DNA from: Rhizobiaceae bacterium
GTDB lineage: Bacteria > Pseudomonadota > Alphaproteobacteria > Rhizobiales > Rhizobiaceae
Length of the DNA stretch: 39,329 nucleotides
Direction: 5' to 3'
Assembly (NCBI GenBank): GCA_023953775.1
Contig: JAMLJD010000038.1
Coordinates: 1-39,329 of the forward strand
Positions 1 through 8,377 of the stretch are shown one piece after another. The notes under the pieces were generated by a model that was given only the letters and a program-made list of their open reading frames with translations, was not told the DNA's origin and searched no databases. Position numbers and translations under genes: made by a program. Within the stretch, counting starts at the first letter, position 1; each line of letters starts with the position of its first letter.

Positions 1-2
1 CA

Positions 3-518
3 ATGATCAATTCCCGTCAGGCGGAGAAGCCCGCCATTGCACATGATGATCGCCGCGAAGCGATCCGTTCGCTCTATCTGGAATCGCTGCAGCTCGTCGA
101 GCGCCTGCATCGCCGTCTGCTCGATGTGATCAAGGACGAATTCGACCGCAACGGCCGCAGCGACATCAATGCGATCCAGGCACTGCTGCTGTTCAACATC
201 GGCAATGCCGAGCTGACGGCCGGAGAGCTGCGCTCGCGCGGTTACTATCTCGGTTCCAACGTGTCTTACAACCTGAAGAAGCTGGTCGAACTCGGCTTCA
301 TCAACCACCAGCGCTCGCGGGTGGACCGTCGTTCGGTCCGTGTCAGCCTGACGCCGAAGGGGCAGGAAGTGGCTCAGGTCGTCGGTGGCCTCTACGAGCG
401 CCATGTCGGCTCGATCGAGCAAGTCGGTGGCATCAATGCCGAGGAGTTCAGCCAGATGAACCGGGCGCTCCAGCGTCTCGACCGTTTCTGGAACGACACC
501 ATCGCCTACCGCATGTAG
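3..518 (+). CDS. ldtR: MarR-family winged-helix regulator, LdtR type
   Basis: A protein of about 171 residues whose middle (about residues 55-125) reads as a winged helix-turn-helix of the MarR superfamily. The segment GSNVSYNLKKLVELGFI looks like the recognition helix, and RSRVDRRSVRVSLTPKG is the typical MarR wing. The whole sequence resembles LdtR, known from Liberibacter and Sinorhizobium, which controls an adjacent L,D-transpeptidase gene. Exactly such a gene follows on the same strand after a terminator-like hairpin, and this supports the assignment. It would act as a cytoplasmic DNA-binding dimer. The ATG lies two bases inside the window, so an upstream start cannot be excluded. The family assignment is firm; the LdtR name rests on context plus overall resemblance. 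Confidence 0.85.
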   Translation: MINSRQAEKPAIAHDDRREAIRSLYLESLQLVERLHRRLLDVIKDEFDRNGRSDINAIQALLLFNIGNAELTAGELRSRGYYLGSNVSYNLKKLVELGFINHQRSRVDRRSVRVSLTPKGQEVAQVVGGLYERHVGSIEQVGGINAEEFSQMNRALQRLDRFWNDTIAYRM

Positions 519-558
519 GCGGACCAACGCCGCCCGGCCGGGGCGGACACCAGACCAT

Positions 559-590
559 GCGGCGTCCTTCGGGGCGCCGCTTGCGTTTTG
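559..590 (+). terminator. Rho-independent-like terminator after ldtR
   Basis: A nine-pair stem (559-567 with 572-580, one G-T pair) closed by a TTCG tetraloop, followed by a weak T-rich tail (TTGCGTTTTG). It lies 40 bases after the ldtR stop, so ldtR and the next gene are probably separate transcription units. Confidence 0.6.
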
Positions 591-735
591 CCGGACCTTT
601 AGGGCACGGCCTTGCCGCTCGGTCATGTTGACGCCATATTCCCGCCTAAAGCAGTAAGCGAGCATGACGCCGCCATCCCTTCGCCCCGGCGGTTCCGGCA
701 TCGGAACTTACGGTGGACCGCGGCGTTTGGTTCTT

Positions 736-779
736 TGTTAACCGTGTTCGAACTAGCGTCCGCGTGGCGACCGTTAAGA
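736..779. promoter_or_regulatory. Candidate operator upstream of ldtP
   Basis: Two imperfect inverted arms, TGTTAACCGT (736-745) and ACCGTTAAGA (770-779), lie 24 bases apart, starting about 75 bases before the ldtP start. An 8-base palindrome GTTCGAAC (746-753) lies between them. The LdtR family is known to bind the ldtP promoter, so this is a reasonable candidate site, but I do not know the published motif well enough to claim a match. Confidence 0.25.
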
Positions 780-811
780 ACACTGCCGTCCAAGGGCTTC
801 GGGGACAATTC

Positions 812-2065
812 ATGAAGACCAATCGCCGCCTTTTCCTGACAGGCGCCAGCGCTGCCGCGATGGCGACGCTTGCGACATCGGCCGTCGCCCAGGATGTGAT
901 CCGGGACCTGCTCAATTCGACCAAGCGCGGGACCTGGAACAACCAGTTCGATGCACGCGCCACGACCAAGGGCGAAGTCGCGTCCTACCAGCCGATCCTT
1001 GGCCCCGAGACTGTGTCCTACGTACAGACTGCGATCGAGCAGTATCGTGCGATCGTGGCCTCGGGCGGTTGGCCGATGGTGCCGGCCACCAAGAAGCTGG
1101 AACTTGGCGTGGTTGACAAGGACGTCGAGGTGCTGCGCCGCCGCCTGATGATTTCCGGCGACCTGTCTCAGACCGCAGGCATGTCGCCGGCTTTCGACAC
1201 CTATGTCGATTCGGCGCTGAAGCGCTTCCAGGCTCGCCACGGCCTTCCGGCCGACGGCGTGACCGGACGCTATACCTACGCCGCGCTCAACGTGTCGGCA
1301 CCGGTCCGCCTCGGTCAGCTCGAGACAAATCTCGTGCGGCTCAACTCCATGGCCGGCTTCCTCGGTGACCGCTATGTGATGGTGAACATCCCGGCCGCCC
1401 GCATCGAAGCGGTCGAGAACGGCCGCGTCGTGCTGCGCCACACCGCGATCGTCGGCAAGGTCAGCCGCCAGACCCCGATCCTCAATTCGAAGATCAATGA
1501 AGTCATCGTCAATCCGTACTGGAATGCGCCCGAATCGATCGTCCGCAAGGACATCATTCCGCTGATGCGCAAGAATCCGAACTATCTGACCGAGAACAAC
1601 ATCCGTATCCTCGGGCCGGACGGCAACGAGGTCGATCCGATGACCATCGACTGGTCGACCGAGGATGCGGCGAAGCTGCGCTTCCGCCAGGATCCCGGCC
1701 GCATCAACGCGATGGCCTCGGTGAAGATCAACTTCCCGAACCCGCATGCTGTCTACATGCACGACACGCCGCAGCAGAGCCTGTTCAACAATCTGATGCG
1801 CTTCGATTCCTCGGGCTGCGTGCGCGTCCAGAACGTGCGCGATCTGGTCACCTGGCTGCTGCGCGGCACGGACGGCTGGAACCGCCAGCGCTTCGAGCAG
1901 ACGATCAAGAGCGGCGAGAGCACGCCTGTGGCGCTCGCCAATCCTGTCCCGGTCTATTTCACCTATGTTTCGGCCTGGTCGACGGGCGACGGCGTGGTGC
2001 ATTTCCGCGACGACATTTACGGTCGCGACGGCGTCGACGAGCTGCAAATTTCCTCGACGCTCTGA
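812..2065 (+). CDS. ldtP: L,D-transpeptidase with peptidoglycan-binding domain
   Basis: A 417-residue exported enzyme that would make or edit 3-3 peptidoglycan cross-links, or tether proteins to peptidoglycan, in the periplasm. The start is placed at ATG 812: it is preceded by GGGGAC at a suitable distance and opens a signal peptide with a twin-arginine-like motif (NRRLFLTG) and an AxA-type cleavage site (AVAQD). The open frame runs 33 codons further upstream, but that part does not look like protein. A PG_binding_1 domain (around residues 120-170, with FQARHGLPADGVTG) precedes the YkuD catalytic domain. The catalytic signature is present: His317 in YMHDTP and Cys336 in SSGCVRVQN. The upstream LdtR-type gene probably regulates it. 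A clear terminator follows. Confidence 0.93.
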   Translation: MKTNRRLFLTGASAAAMATLATSAVAQDVIRDLLNSTKRGTWNNQFDARATTKGEVASYQPILGPETVSYVQTAIEQYRAIVASGGWPMVPATKKLELGVVDKDVEVLRRRLMISGDLSQTAGMSPAFDTYVDSALKRFQARHGLPADGVTGRYTYAALNVSAPVRLGQLETNLVRLNSMAGFLGDRYVMVNIPAARIEAVENGRVVLRHTAIVGKVSRQTPILNSKINEVIVNPYWNAPESIVRKDIIPLMRKNPNYLTENNIRILGPDGNEVDPMTIDWSTEDAAKLRFRQDPGRINAMASVKINFPNPHAVYMHDTPQQSLFNNLMRFDSSGCVRVQNVRDLVTWLLRGTDGWNRQRFEQTIKSGESTPVALANPVPVYFTYVSAWSTGDGVVHFRDDIYGRDGVDELQISSTL

Positions 2066-2092
2066 CTGCGTCGAACTGCCGGAAATTCGATC

Positions 2093-2121
2093 GAGCCGCC
2101 TTCGGGCGGCTCTTTCCGTTT
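2093..2121 (+). terminator. Rho-independent terminator after ldtP
   Basis: A perfect eight-pair stem GAGCCGCC/GGCGGCTC around a TTCG loop, followed by a T-rich stretch (TTTCCGTTTC), 28 bases after the ldtP stop. Confidence 0.75.
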
Positions 2122-2241
2122 CGGGGGCTGGTATGGCGCGGATACGCCAGCAAAATTCGCGGTGCGAACGTGGCGGGGGCGGGGGAAGTGTGTTAATGCG
2201 CCCGCTCACTTCGGGACAATCACAGTCGAGGCCTTACGAAC

Positions 2242-3555
2242 ATGGCAACAGCCCCCGCCGTATCGGACACGATCGATTCCTTCTTCAACAGCCCGCTGGC
2301 GCAGATTGATCCCGAAATCTTCGGCGCGATCGGCAAGGAGCTCGGTCGCCAGCGCCACGAGATCGAGCTGATCGCCTCGGAAAACATCGTCTCCCGCGCC
2401 GTTCTCGAGGCGCAGGGCTCGATCATGACCAACAAATATGCCGAGGGATATCCCGGCAAGCGCTACTATGGCGGCTGCCAGTTCGTCGACGTCGCCGAGG
2501 AACTGGCGATCGAGCGCGCGAAGAAGCTGTTCGGCTGCAACTTCGCCAACGTCCAGCCGAACTCCGGCTCGCAGATGAACCAGGCGGTGTTCCTGGCGCT
2601 GCTCCAGCCGGGCGATACCTTCATGGGTCTGGACCTCAATTCGGGCGGCCACCTGACCCACGGTTCGCCCGTCAACATGTCGGGAAAATGGTTCAACGTC
2701 GTCTCCTACGGCGTCCGCGAGGACGATCACCTGCTCGACATGGACGAGGTCGAGCGGCTGGCGCACGAGCACAAGCCGAAACTGATCCTTGCCGGGGGCA
2801 CGGCCTATTCGCGCATCTGGGACTGGAAGCGCTTCCGCGAGATCGCCGACGCGGTCGGCGCCTGGCTTATGGTCGACATGGCGCATATCGCCGGCCTCGT
2901 TGCGGGCGGCGTGCATCCGTCGCCGCTGCCGCATGCCCATGTGGTGACCACGACGACGCACAAGTCGCTGCGCGGCCCGCGCGGCGGCATGATCCTCACC
3001 AATGACGAGGATATTGCGAAGAAGATGAACTCGGCCGTGTTCCCCGGTCTGCAGGGCGGCCCGCTGATGCACGTCATCGCCGCAAAGGCGGTGGCCTTCG
3101 GCGAGGCTCTCAAGCCGGAGTTCAAATCCTATGCCCGTGATGTCGCCGCCAATGCCAAGGCGCTGGCCGCCAGCCTCAGGGAAACCGGGCTCGACATCGT
3201 GTCGGGAGGCACCGACAACCACTTGATGCTGGTCGACCTGCGCCCGAAGAACGCCACGGGAAAACGCGCGGAAGCAGCGCTCGGCCGCGCCAACATCACC
3301 TGCAACAAGAACGGAATCCCGTTCGATCCTGAGAAGCCATTCGTGACATCGGGCATCCGGCTGGGCACGCCGGCCGGCACGACGCGCGGTTTCGGCCAGG
3401 CCGAGTTCCGCGAGATCGGCCAGCTGATTGCTGAGGTGCTGGACGGGCTGAAGGCCGCCAATTCCGACGATGGCAACGCCGCCGTCGAGGCTGCCGTGCA
3501 GAAAAAGGTCGTCGAACTGACGGAGCGCTTCCCGATCTATCCCTATTTGGGGTGA
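2242..3555 (+). CDS. glyA: Serine hydroxymethyltransferase
   Basis: A 437-residue PLP enzyme that interconverts serine and glycine with tetrahydrofolate, feeding the one-carbon pool in the cytoplasm. Family landmarks are all present: the N-terminal [10 protein letters not shown] and [13 protein letters not shown] segments, and the PLP lysine Lys241 in the [14 protein letters not shown] motif. The C-terminal part includes [16 protein letters not shown]. The length matches bacterial GlyA (about 420-435). ATG 2242 is preceded by CGAGG ten bases upstream. In rhizobial genomes glyA is commonly followed directly by nrdR; here a toxin-antitoxin pair sits between them. Confidence 0.98.
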   Translation: MATAPAVSDTIDSFFNSPLAQIDPEIFGAIGKELGRQRHEIELIASENIVSRAVLEAQGSIMTNKYAEGYPGKRYYGGCQFVDVAEELAIERAKKLFGCNFANVQPNSGSQMNQAVFLALLQPGDTFMGLDLNSGGHLTHGSPVNMSGKWFNVVSYGVREDDHLLDMDEVERLAHEHKPKLILAGGTAYSRIWDWKRFREIADAVGAWLMVDMAHIAGLVAGGVHPSPLPHAHVVTTTTHKSLRGPRGGMILTNDEDIAKKMNSAVFPGLQGGPLMHVIAAKAVAFGEALKPEFKSYARDVAANAKALAASLRETGLDIVSGGTDNHLMLVDLRPKNATGKRAEAALGRANITCNKNGIPFDPEKPFVTSGIRLGTPAGTTRGFGQAEFREIGQLIAEVLDGLKAANSDDGNAAVEAAVQKKVVELTERFPIYPYLG

Positions 3556-3614
3556 AGTCTCGCCCCGGAACGTGCGGGCTCTGACGCGAGCCTCGTGCAC
3601 TTGATCGATGTTCG

Positions 3615-3631
3615 GATAGGTATTACCTGTC
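3615..3631. promoter_or_regulatory. Palindromic candidate operator of the toxin-antitoxin pair
   Basis: AGGTA-T-TACCT (3618-3628) is a perfect inverted repeat, extended by GA/TC at 3615-3616 and 3630-3631. It ends about 30 bases before the antitoxin start. VapBC and AbrB-type antitoxins usually repress their own operon through such sites, so autoregulation here is a reasonable inference. No clear -35/-10 pair could be fixed around it. Confidence 0.4.
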
Positions 3632-3659
3632 TTTCAGGATTTCTTACCGAGCCGCTACC

Positions 3660-3896
3660 ATGAGCACGACCATAACGTCCAAAGGGCAGGTGACCATTCC
3701 GAAGGCCGTCCGCGACATGCTGGGACTCAAGCCCGGGATGAAAGTTGAATTCACGGGCGGCGATTCGGATGGGGAAGTGGTCCTCAGACGGGCTGACGGT
3801 CAGCGGCCACCCGGCAGATTCGATAAGTATCGCGGAATTCTGGGCTCCAACCCGAGTACCGATGAGGTCATGAAGCTGCTGCGTGGTGATGATTGA
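3660..3896 (+). CDS. AbrB/MazE-fold antitoxin (VapB type)
   Basis: A 78-residue protein. Residues 1-45 are a SpoVT-AbrB swapped-hairpin DNA-binding domain (TSKGQVTIPKAVRDMLGLK, then GMKVEF). The C-terminal 30 residues (around GRFDKYRGILG, DEVMKLLRG) resemble the tail that wraps and blocks a PIN-domain toxin. Its stop codon overlaps the toxin start by four bases, so the two should be translationally coupled. It would bind its own promoter and neutralise the toxin. Which VapB subgroup it belongs to cannot be told from sequence alone. Confidence 0.88.
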   Translation: MSTTITSKGQVTIPKAVRDMLGLKPGMKVEFTGGDSDGEVVLRRADGQRPPGRFDKYRGILGSNPSTDEVMKLLRGDD

Positions 3897-4300
3897 CGCT
3901 GGTCGACACCAACATCCTGTTGGATGTGCTCACGTCCGACCCCGCCTGGGCCGACTGGTCGCTCGCACGGCTCAACACAGCAGCGGTCGGCGGGGCGCTG
4001 TTGATTAATGACGTCATCTATTCAGAACTGTCCTTCAGGTTCGATTCGATGGAATCGCTGAACGATTTCGTTTCGACGACCAAGCTGGAAATCGAACCGA
4101 TGCCGAAAGCGGCACTTTTTCTGGCTGCCAAGGCTTTCGGCATCTACAAAAGTCGCGGCGGCAGTCGCGAAGGGGTTCTCTCGGATTTCTTCATCGGCGC
4201 ACAGGCAAGCGTTCTCGACATTCCCATTCTGACGCGCGATACCCGGCGCTATCGCTCCTACTTCCCAAGCGTTCGCCTCATATCGCCCGATCTCGCTTAA
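3893..4300 (+). CDS. vapC: PIN-domain ribonuclease toxin (VapC type)
   Basis: A 135-residue PIN-domain protein, expected to be a Mg-dependent ribonuclease toxin. The four acidic active-site residues are visible: Asp5 in VDTNILLD, Glu45 in IYSELS, Asp98 in LSDFFIGA and Asp116 in LTRDTRRY. The start is taken as TTG 3893 because it is the only usable start before the conserved VDTN motif; TGA closes this frame at 3887. TTG overlaps the antitoxin TGA in the four bases TTGA. The frame is intact and the catalytic set complete, so the toxin looks active. The RNA target is unknown. Confidence 0.87.
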   Translation: MTLVDTNILLDVLTSDPAWADWSLARLNTAAVGGALLINDVIYSELSFRFDSMESLNDFVSTTKLEIEPMPKAALFLAAKAFGIYKSRGGSREGVLSDFFIGAQASVLDIPILTRDTRRYRSYFPSVRLISPDLA

Positions 4301-4309
4301 GGCTTTTCC

Positions 4310-4774
4310 ATGCGCTGCCCCTACTGCCAGTCGGAAGACACCCAGGTTAAGGACTCGCGACCCGCCGAGGATGGCGCGGTTATCCGCCGCCGGCGCGTCT
4401 GCCCGGTCTGCGGCGGGCGCTTCACGACGTTCGAGCGCGTGCAGCTGCGCGACCTGGTCGTGGTCAAGCGGTCGGGCCGCAAGGTGCCGTTCGACCGCGA
4501 CAAGCTGATGCGGTCCTTCGACATCGCGCTGAGGAAACGCAACGTCGAGCCCGAGCGTATCGACCGTGCGGTATCGGGCATCGTGCGCCAGCTCGAAAGC
4601 ACCGGCGAGATCGAGATACCGGCCGGCGAGATCGGCCAGCTCGTCATGGAAGCGCTCAAGTCGCTGGACGACGTCGCCTATGTGCGCTTCGCTTCCGTGT
4701 ACCGCAATTTCCGTGAGGCAAAGGACTTTCAGGACGTGCTCGGCGAACTGAGGGGCGAAGAGGAAGCGGGTTGA
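4310..4774 (+). CDS. nrdR: Transcriptional repressor NrdR
   Basis: A 154-residue regulator of ribonucleotide reductase genes that senses ATP/dATP. The N-terminal zinc ribbon has Cys3, Cys6, Cys31 and Cys34 ([10 protein letters not shown] and [10 protein letters not shown]). The ATP-cone domain covers about residues 49-139. The length equals that of family members. It begins nine bases after the toxin stop and its own stop overlaps the ribD start, which places it at the head of the riboflavin operon, as is usual in proteobacteria. Confidence 0.97.
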   Translation: MRCPYCQSEDTQVKDSRPAEDGAVIRRRRVCPVCGGRFTTFERVQLRDLVVVKRSGRKVPFDRDKLMRSFDIALRKRNVEPERIDRAVSGIVRQLESTGEIEIPAGEIGQLVMEALKSLDDVAYVRFASVYRNFREAKDFQDVLGELRGEEEAG

Positions 4775-5889
4775 ACGCCGCGTCCTCCGCAGATATCGAG
4801 CGCGACCGCCGCTTCATGGCGGCCGCGATCCGGCTGTCGCGCAAGCACATCGGGCTGACCGGCACCAACCCGTCCGTGGGCACGCTGATCGTCAGCGACG
4901 ACGGCGGCGGTCCGGTGATTGTCGGGTCGGGGGTCACGGCCGCGGGCGGGCGTCCGCATGCCGAGACCGAGGCGCTGGCCGAGGCGGGCGAGCGCGCGCG
5001 TGGAGCGACCGCCTATGTCACGCTGGAGCCCTGCGCCCATCACGGCCGCACACCGCCCTGCGCCGAGGCGCTGGTGACGGCGGGGGTCGCGCGTGTCGTC
5101 GGCGCGGCCAGCGATCCCGACAGCCGGGTCTCGGGCCGGGGCTACGCGATCCTGCGCGCGGCCGGCATCGAGGTGGCCGAGGGCGTACTCGCCGACGAGG
5201 CCTTCGAGGCGATGGCCGGCTACCTGATTCGATCCGTCAGCAAACGGCCGCAAGTGAGTCTCAAGCTTGCGGTTTCGGCCGACGGCCGCATCGGCATCCC
5301 CGGCCAGGGACAAGTACCGATCACCGGCCCGGTCTCCCGGTCGCAGGTCCACATGATGCGGGCGCAGTCCGATGCGATCCTGGTCGGCATCGGCACGGCG
5401 CTGGCCGACGACCCGCAACTCACCTGCCGGCTGCCCGGTCTCGAAAGCCGATCCCCGGTGCGGATCGTTCTCGACACGAAGGCGCGGCTGCCGCTGTCCT
5501 CGCAACTCGCGCGATCGGCTGGCGATGTGCCGGTGCTGCTTGCGGCGGGAAACGCCGACGCCGCGGCGCGGCGTGCGCTCGAAGGCCTCGGCGTCGAGTT
5601 CATTGCGACCGAACTGCACGCGGGGCGGATTGCGCTGCCGGAACTTCTCGAAGACCTGGCCGCCCGCGGCATGTCGGACATCATGGTCGAAGGCGGCGCG
5701 GTGGTGGCCAGGGCTTTTCTCGACGAGGACCTTGTCGATCGCATCGCGCTCTTTGGCGGACCGGATGCGCTCGGATCCGAGGGCATCGAGGCGCCGCTCG
5801 GTTTCGGGGCGCTGCCGGATGGGTTTGCGGTCACGACCGAGGCGCGCTACGGCGATGACCGCTATGTGGAGCTGCGCAGGAGAGGCTGA
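4771..5889 (+). CDS. ribD: Bifunctional diaminohydroxyphosphoribosylaminopyrimidine deaminase / aminouracil reductase
   Basis: A 372-residue enzyme for the second and third steps of riboflavin synthesis. The N-terminal deaminase (about residues 10-155) has the zinc site His63-Ala-Glu65 with Cys88 and Cys97 ([12 protein letters not shown]). The C-terminal reductase (about 160-370) includes [14 protein letters not shown] and the DIMVEGG segment. I chose the TTG at 4771, which overlaps the nrdR stop as TTGA and has GAGGAAG upstream, because family members include the [10 protein letters not shown] segment before the next ATG (4816). No FMN riboswitch was seen upstream, fitting an operon read through from nrdR. 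One base overlaps the next gene. Confidence 0.95.
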   Translation: MNAASSADIERDRRFMAAAIRLSRKHIGLTGTNPSVGTLIVSDDGGGPVIVGSGVTAAGGRPHAETEALAEAGERARGATAYVTLEPCAHHGRTPPCAEALVTAGVARVVGAASDPDSRVSGRGYAILRAAGIEVAEGVLADEAFEAMAGYLIRSVSKRPQVSLKLAVSADGRIGIPGQGQVPITGPVSRSQVHMMRAQSDAILVGIGTALADDPQLTCRLPGLESRSPVRIVLDTKARLPLSSQLARSAGDVPVLLAAGNADAAARRALEGLGVEFIATELHAGRIALPELLEDLAARGMSDIMVEGGAVVARAFLDEDLVDRIALFGGPDALGSEGIEAPLGFGALPDGFAVTTEARYGDDRYVELRRRG

Positions 5890-6509
5890 TGTTCACGGGT
5901 ATCGTCACCGATGTCGGCACTGTTGCGCAGATCGCGGCGCGCGATGAGGGTCTGCGCCTGCGGATCGAGACGTCCTACGATCCGAAGACCATCGACATTG
6001 GTGCGTCGATTGCCTGCGGCGGCGTCTGCCTGACGGTGGTCGCATTACCCGAGGAGGGCGCCAACGACCGCTGGTTCGAGGTCGAGGCATGGGAAGAGGC
6101 GCTGCGGCTGACGACGGTCGCGGGCTGGCGGCCGGGCACACGGATCAATCTCGAGCGCGCGCTGAAGGTGGGCGACGAACTCGGCGGTCACATCGTGTCC
6201 GGCCATGTCGACGGCATGGCCGAGATCGTCGGCCGCGACGACGAAGGCGAGGCGGTGCGCTTCACCCTCGAGGCGCCGCGCGACCTGGCGCGGTTCATAG
6301 CCGCGAAGGGATCGGTGGCGCTCGACGGCACGTCGCTGACGGTCAACCGGGTCGAGGGCACGCGTTTCGACGTCTTGCTGATCCACCATTCGTTGCAGGT
6401 CACCACCTGGGGCGAGCGGGCGGTCGGCGACAGCGTCAACATCGAGATCGACACCATGGCGCGCTACGCCGCACGGCTGGCGGACGCCGCCGCCGAGGTC
6501 GCGGACTAG
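5889..6509 (+). CDS. ribE: Riboflavin synthase, alpha subunit
   Basis: A 206-residue enzyme that dismutates two 6,7-dimethyl-8-ribityllumazines to riboflavin. It opens with the hallmark [10 protein letters not shown] and contains two lumazine-binding repeats, with GGVCLTVV in the first and the matching LDGTSLTVN in the second, plus ELGGHIVSGHVDG. The ATG shares one base with the ribD stop. The gene is called ribC in E. coli and ribE elsewhere. Confidence 0.96.
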   Translation: MFTGIVTDVGTVAQIAARDEGLRLRIETSYDPKTIDIGASIACGGVCLTVVALPEEGANDRWFEVEAWEEALRLTTVAGWRPGTRINLERALKVGDELGGHIVSGHVDGMAEIVGRDDEGEAVRFTLEAPRDLARFIAAKGSVALDGTSLTVNRVEGTRFDVLLIHHSLQVTTWGERAVGDSVNIEIDTMARYAARLADAAAEVAD

Positions 6510-6510
6510 C

Positions 6511-7314
6511 ATGCGCATTGTCTCGCTCAACGCATGGGGCGGACTGCTCTACGACAGGCTGGTGCCGTGGCTGGTCGACACGGATGCCGACGTGGTCTGC
6601 CTGCAGGAGATCGTGCGCACGCCGAAGGTCGATGCCGACTGGCTCGAATACCGCGACGGCGACATGGTGCTCCAGCAGCGGCCGAACCTCTATGACGATC
6701 TCGCGACGGCGCTTTCTGGCCATGCCGGTTTCTTCTGCCCGGCTTCGCGCGGCGATCTTTTCGATGGTGAGACCCGTCATACTTCGGAATTCGGCCTCGC
6801 GACCTTCGTCCGCCGCAGCCTGCCGATTGTCGGCCAGGCGCTCGATTTCGTGCATGGCGAATTCTCGGCGGACGGCTGGGGCGAGCATCCGCGCGCCCGC
6901 AACGCCCATTGCGTTCGGCTTTTCGATCCGGGGTCTGGCGCGACCGTGACGGTTGCACATATGCATGGTCTTCGCGACCTGCGGGGCAAGATCGACACGC
7001 CGGAACGCGCCGCGCAGGCGCGCGCGTTTGCCGGCCTGATGGGAAGAATACACCGGCCCGGCGAACCCTTGGTCGCCTGCGGCGATTTCAACGTCCTGCC
7101 GGACAGCGAGACGCTTTCGGTTCTGGCCGGGCTGGGCCTTTCGGACCTCGTCACGGGGCGTGGCTTCACCGATACGCGCACCTCCTACTACCGGAAGGAG
7201 GGGCGTTTCGCGGACTACATGCTCGTCACGCCGCAGGTGAATGTGGGTGCGTTCGACGTCGTCGCCGACCCGGAAGTCTCGGACCACCGGGCGCTCCTCC
7301 TCGACCTCGCCTGA
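6511..7314 (+). CDS. Endonuclease/exonuclease/phosphatase-family protein
   Basis: A 267-residue protein of the metal-dependent EEP fold (DNase I / exonuclease III / sphingomyelinase relatives). Visible motifs: LNAWGG at residues 7-11, Glu33 in CLQEIV (metal ligand), Asp192 and Asn194 in CGDFNVLPDS, and His259 in SDHRALL (catalytic). No signal peptide is evident, so it is probably cytoplasmic. It starts one base after the ribE stop and sits inside the riboflavin operon before ribH. The substrate is not deducible: a phosphodiester or phosphomonoester is expected, and the location makes a flavin-pathway phosphate a speculation only. About 100 bases separate it from ribH, so it may close one transcript. 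Confidence 0.85.
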   Translation: MRIVSLNAWGGLLYDRLVPWLVDTDADVVCLQEIVRTPKVDADWLEYRDGDMVLQQRPNLYDDLATALSGHAGFFCPASRGDLFDGETRHTSEFGLATFVRRSLPIVGQALDFVHGEFSADGWGEHPRARNAHCVRLFDPGSGATVTVAHMHGLRDLRGKIDTPERAAQARAFAGLMGRIHRPGEPLVACGDFNVLPDSETLSVLAGLGLSDLVTGRGFTDTRTSYYRKEGRFADYMLVTPQVNVGAFDVVADPEVSDHRALLLDLA

Positions 7315-7417
7315 CGGCCGGTCGGGAGCAAACACGTCGCGCATGGCTGCTATTCGCGCCGGGGCGCTTGCGCAGTCCGGCGCTTCGGCCTAATTGACCG
7401 CCGACCCGGAGTTTCCC

Positions 7418-7873
7418 ATGCCAAAGAACACCAAGCCCCATCTGCTGATCGTCGAGGCGCGCTTCTACGACGACCTTGCCGACGCCCTGCTCGACGGCGC
7501 CAAGGCCGCGCTCGACGAGGCCGGCGCGAGCTACGAGGTGGTGACGGTGCCGGGCGCGCTCGAGATTCCCGCGGTCATTTCCTTCGCGCTTGACGGCGCC
7601 GACGACGACGGCACCGACTATGACGGCTTTGTCGCGCTCGGCTGCGTGATCCGTGGCGAGACCTATCATTTCGACATCGTCGCAAACGAATCGTGCCGCG
7701 CGCTGATGGACCTCGCGGTCGCCGAATCGATCGCCATCGGCAATGGCATCCTGACCGTCGAGAACGACGCGCAGGCATGGGTGCGCGCGCGCCGCAGCGA
7801 GGGCGACAAGGGCGGCTTTGCCGCGCGCGCCGCGCTGACGATGATCCGCCTTCGCGAGAAGCTGGGAGCCTGA
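7418..7873 (+). CDS. ribH: 6,7-dimethyl-8-ribityllumazine synthase
   Basis: A 151-residue enzyme that condenses the ribitylaminouracil with dihydroxybutanone phosphate. Landmarks are [26 protein letters not shown] with catalytic His84, and [14 protein letters not shown]. The ATG at 7418 is preferred over the upstream in-frame TTG (7394) because GGAG lies six bases before it. The nusB frame follows at once. Confidence 0.96.
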   Translation: MPKNTKPHLLIVEARFYDDLADALLDGAKAALDEAGASYEVVTVPGALEIPAVISFALDGADDDGTDYDGFVALGCVIRGETYHFDIVANESCRALMDLAVAESIAIGNGILTVENDAQAWVRARRSEGDKGGFAARAALTMIRLREKLGA

Positions 7874-7927
7874 CCGTGACGCAGGCGACAGGCGGCGAAG
7901 GCAAGGCCGCGCGACAGGCCAACAAGC

Positions 7928-8377
7928 GTGGCGCGGCGGCTCGCGGCGGTGCAGGCGCTCTACCAGATGGATGTCGCCGGCAGCGGCCTGCTCGAGATCG
8001 CCGCCGAATACGAAGCGTTCCGTCTCGGCAAGGAGATCGACGGCGCGACCTATCGCGAGGCCGATGCGCAGTGGTTCCGCGCGATCCTGTCCGGTGTCGT
8101 GGAGAACCAGAAGACCGTCGACCCGGTGATCCGCGCCGCGCTGACGGAGGACTGGCCGCTTTCGCGCCTCGACTCCACCCTGCGCGCGATCCTCCGCGCC
8201 GGCGTCTACGAGCTGATGAAGCGGGCCGACGTGCCCGTCGCCGTCATCGTCAGCGAGTATGTCGACATCGCGCGCGCCTTCTACGACGAGGACGAGCCGA
8301 AGCTGGTCAACGCCGTTCTCGACCGCGTTTCGAGGCGGATTCGCGGCGAGGGCAAGGGCAGGGAACCGGCGGAATGA
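7928..8377 (+). CDS. nusB: Transcription antitermination factor NusB (5' end frameshifted)
   Basis: The intact frame encodes 149 residues from GTG 7928 and contains the whole NusB fold, starting [12 protein letters not shown]. NusB binds boxA RNA with ribosomal protein S10 in rRNA antitermination. The expected rhizobial start is further upstream: GTG 7876 has GGGAG seven bases before it and opens a different frame reading MTQATGG and then QANKRGAA, which is the usual N-terminal tail of rhizobial NusB. Removing one base near 7936 joins the two into a 166-residue protein. So there is either a one-base error or a real break that leaves only the short form. The last four bases overlap the next gene (ATGA). 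Confidence 0.88.
   Translation: MARRLAAVQALYQMDVAGSGLLEIAAEYEAFRLGKEIDGATYREADAQWFRAILSGVVENQKTVDPVIRAALTEDWPLSRLDSTLRAILRAGVYELMKRADVPVAVIVSEYVDIARAFYDEDEPKLVNAVLDRVSRRIRGEGKGREPAE

Noticed and set aside
623..2209. 528-codon antisense frame over ldtP
   Set aside because: No recognisable domain, and it overlaps a clear transpeptidase and its terminators.
4600..4771. FMN riboswitch expected before riboflavin genes
   Set aside because: ribD starts inside the nrdR stop codon, with no room or conserved RFN sequence upstream.
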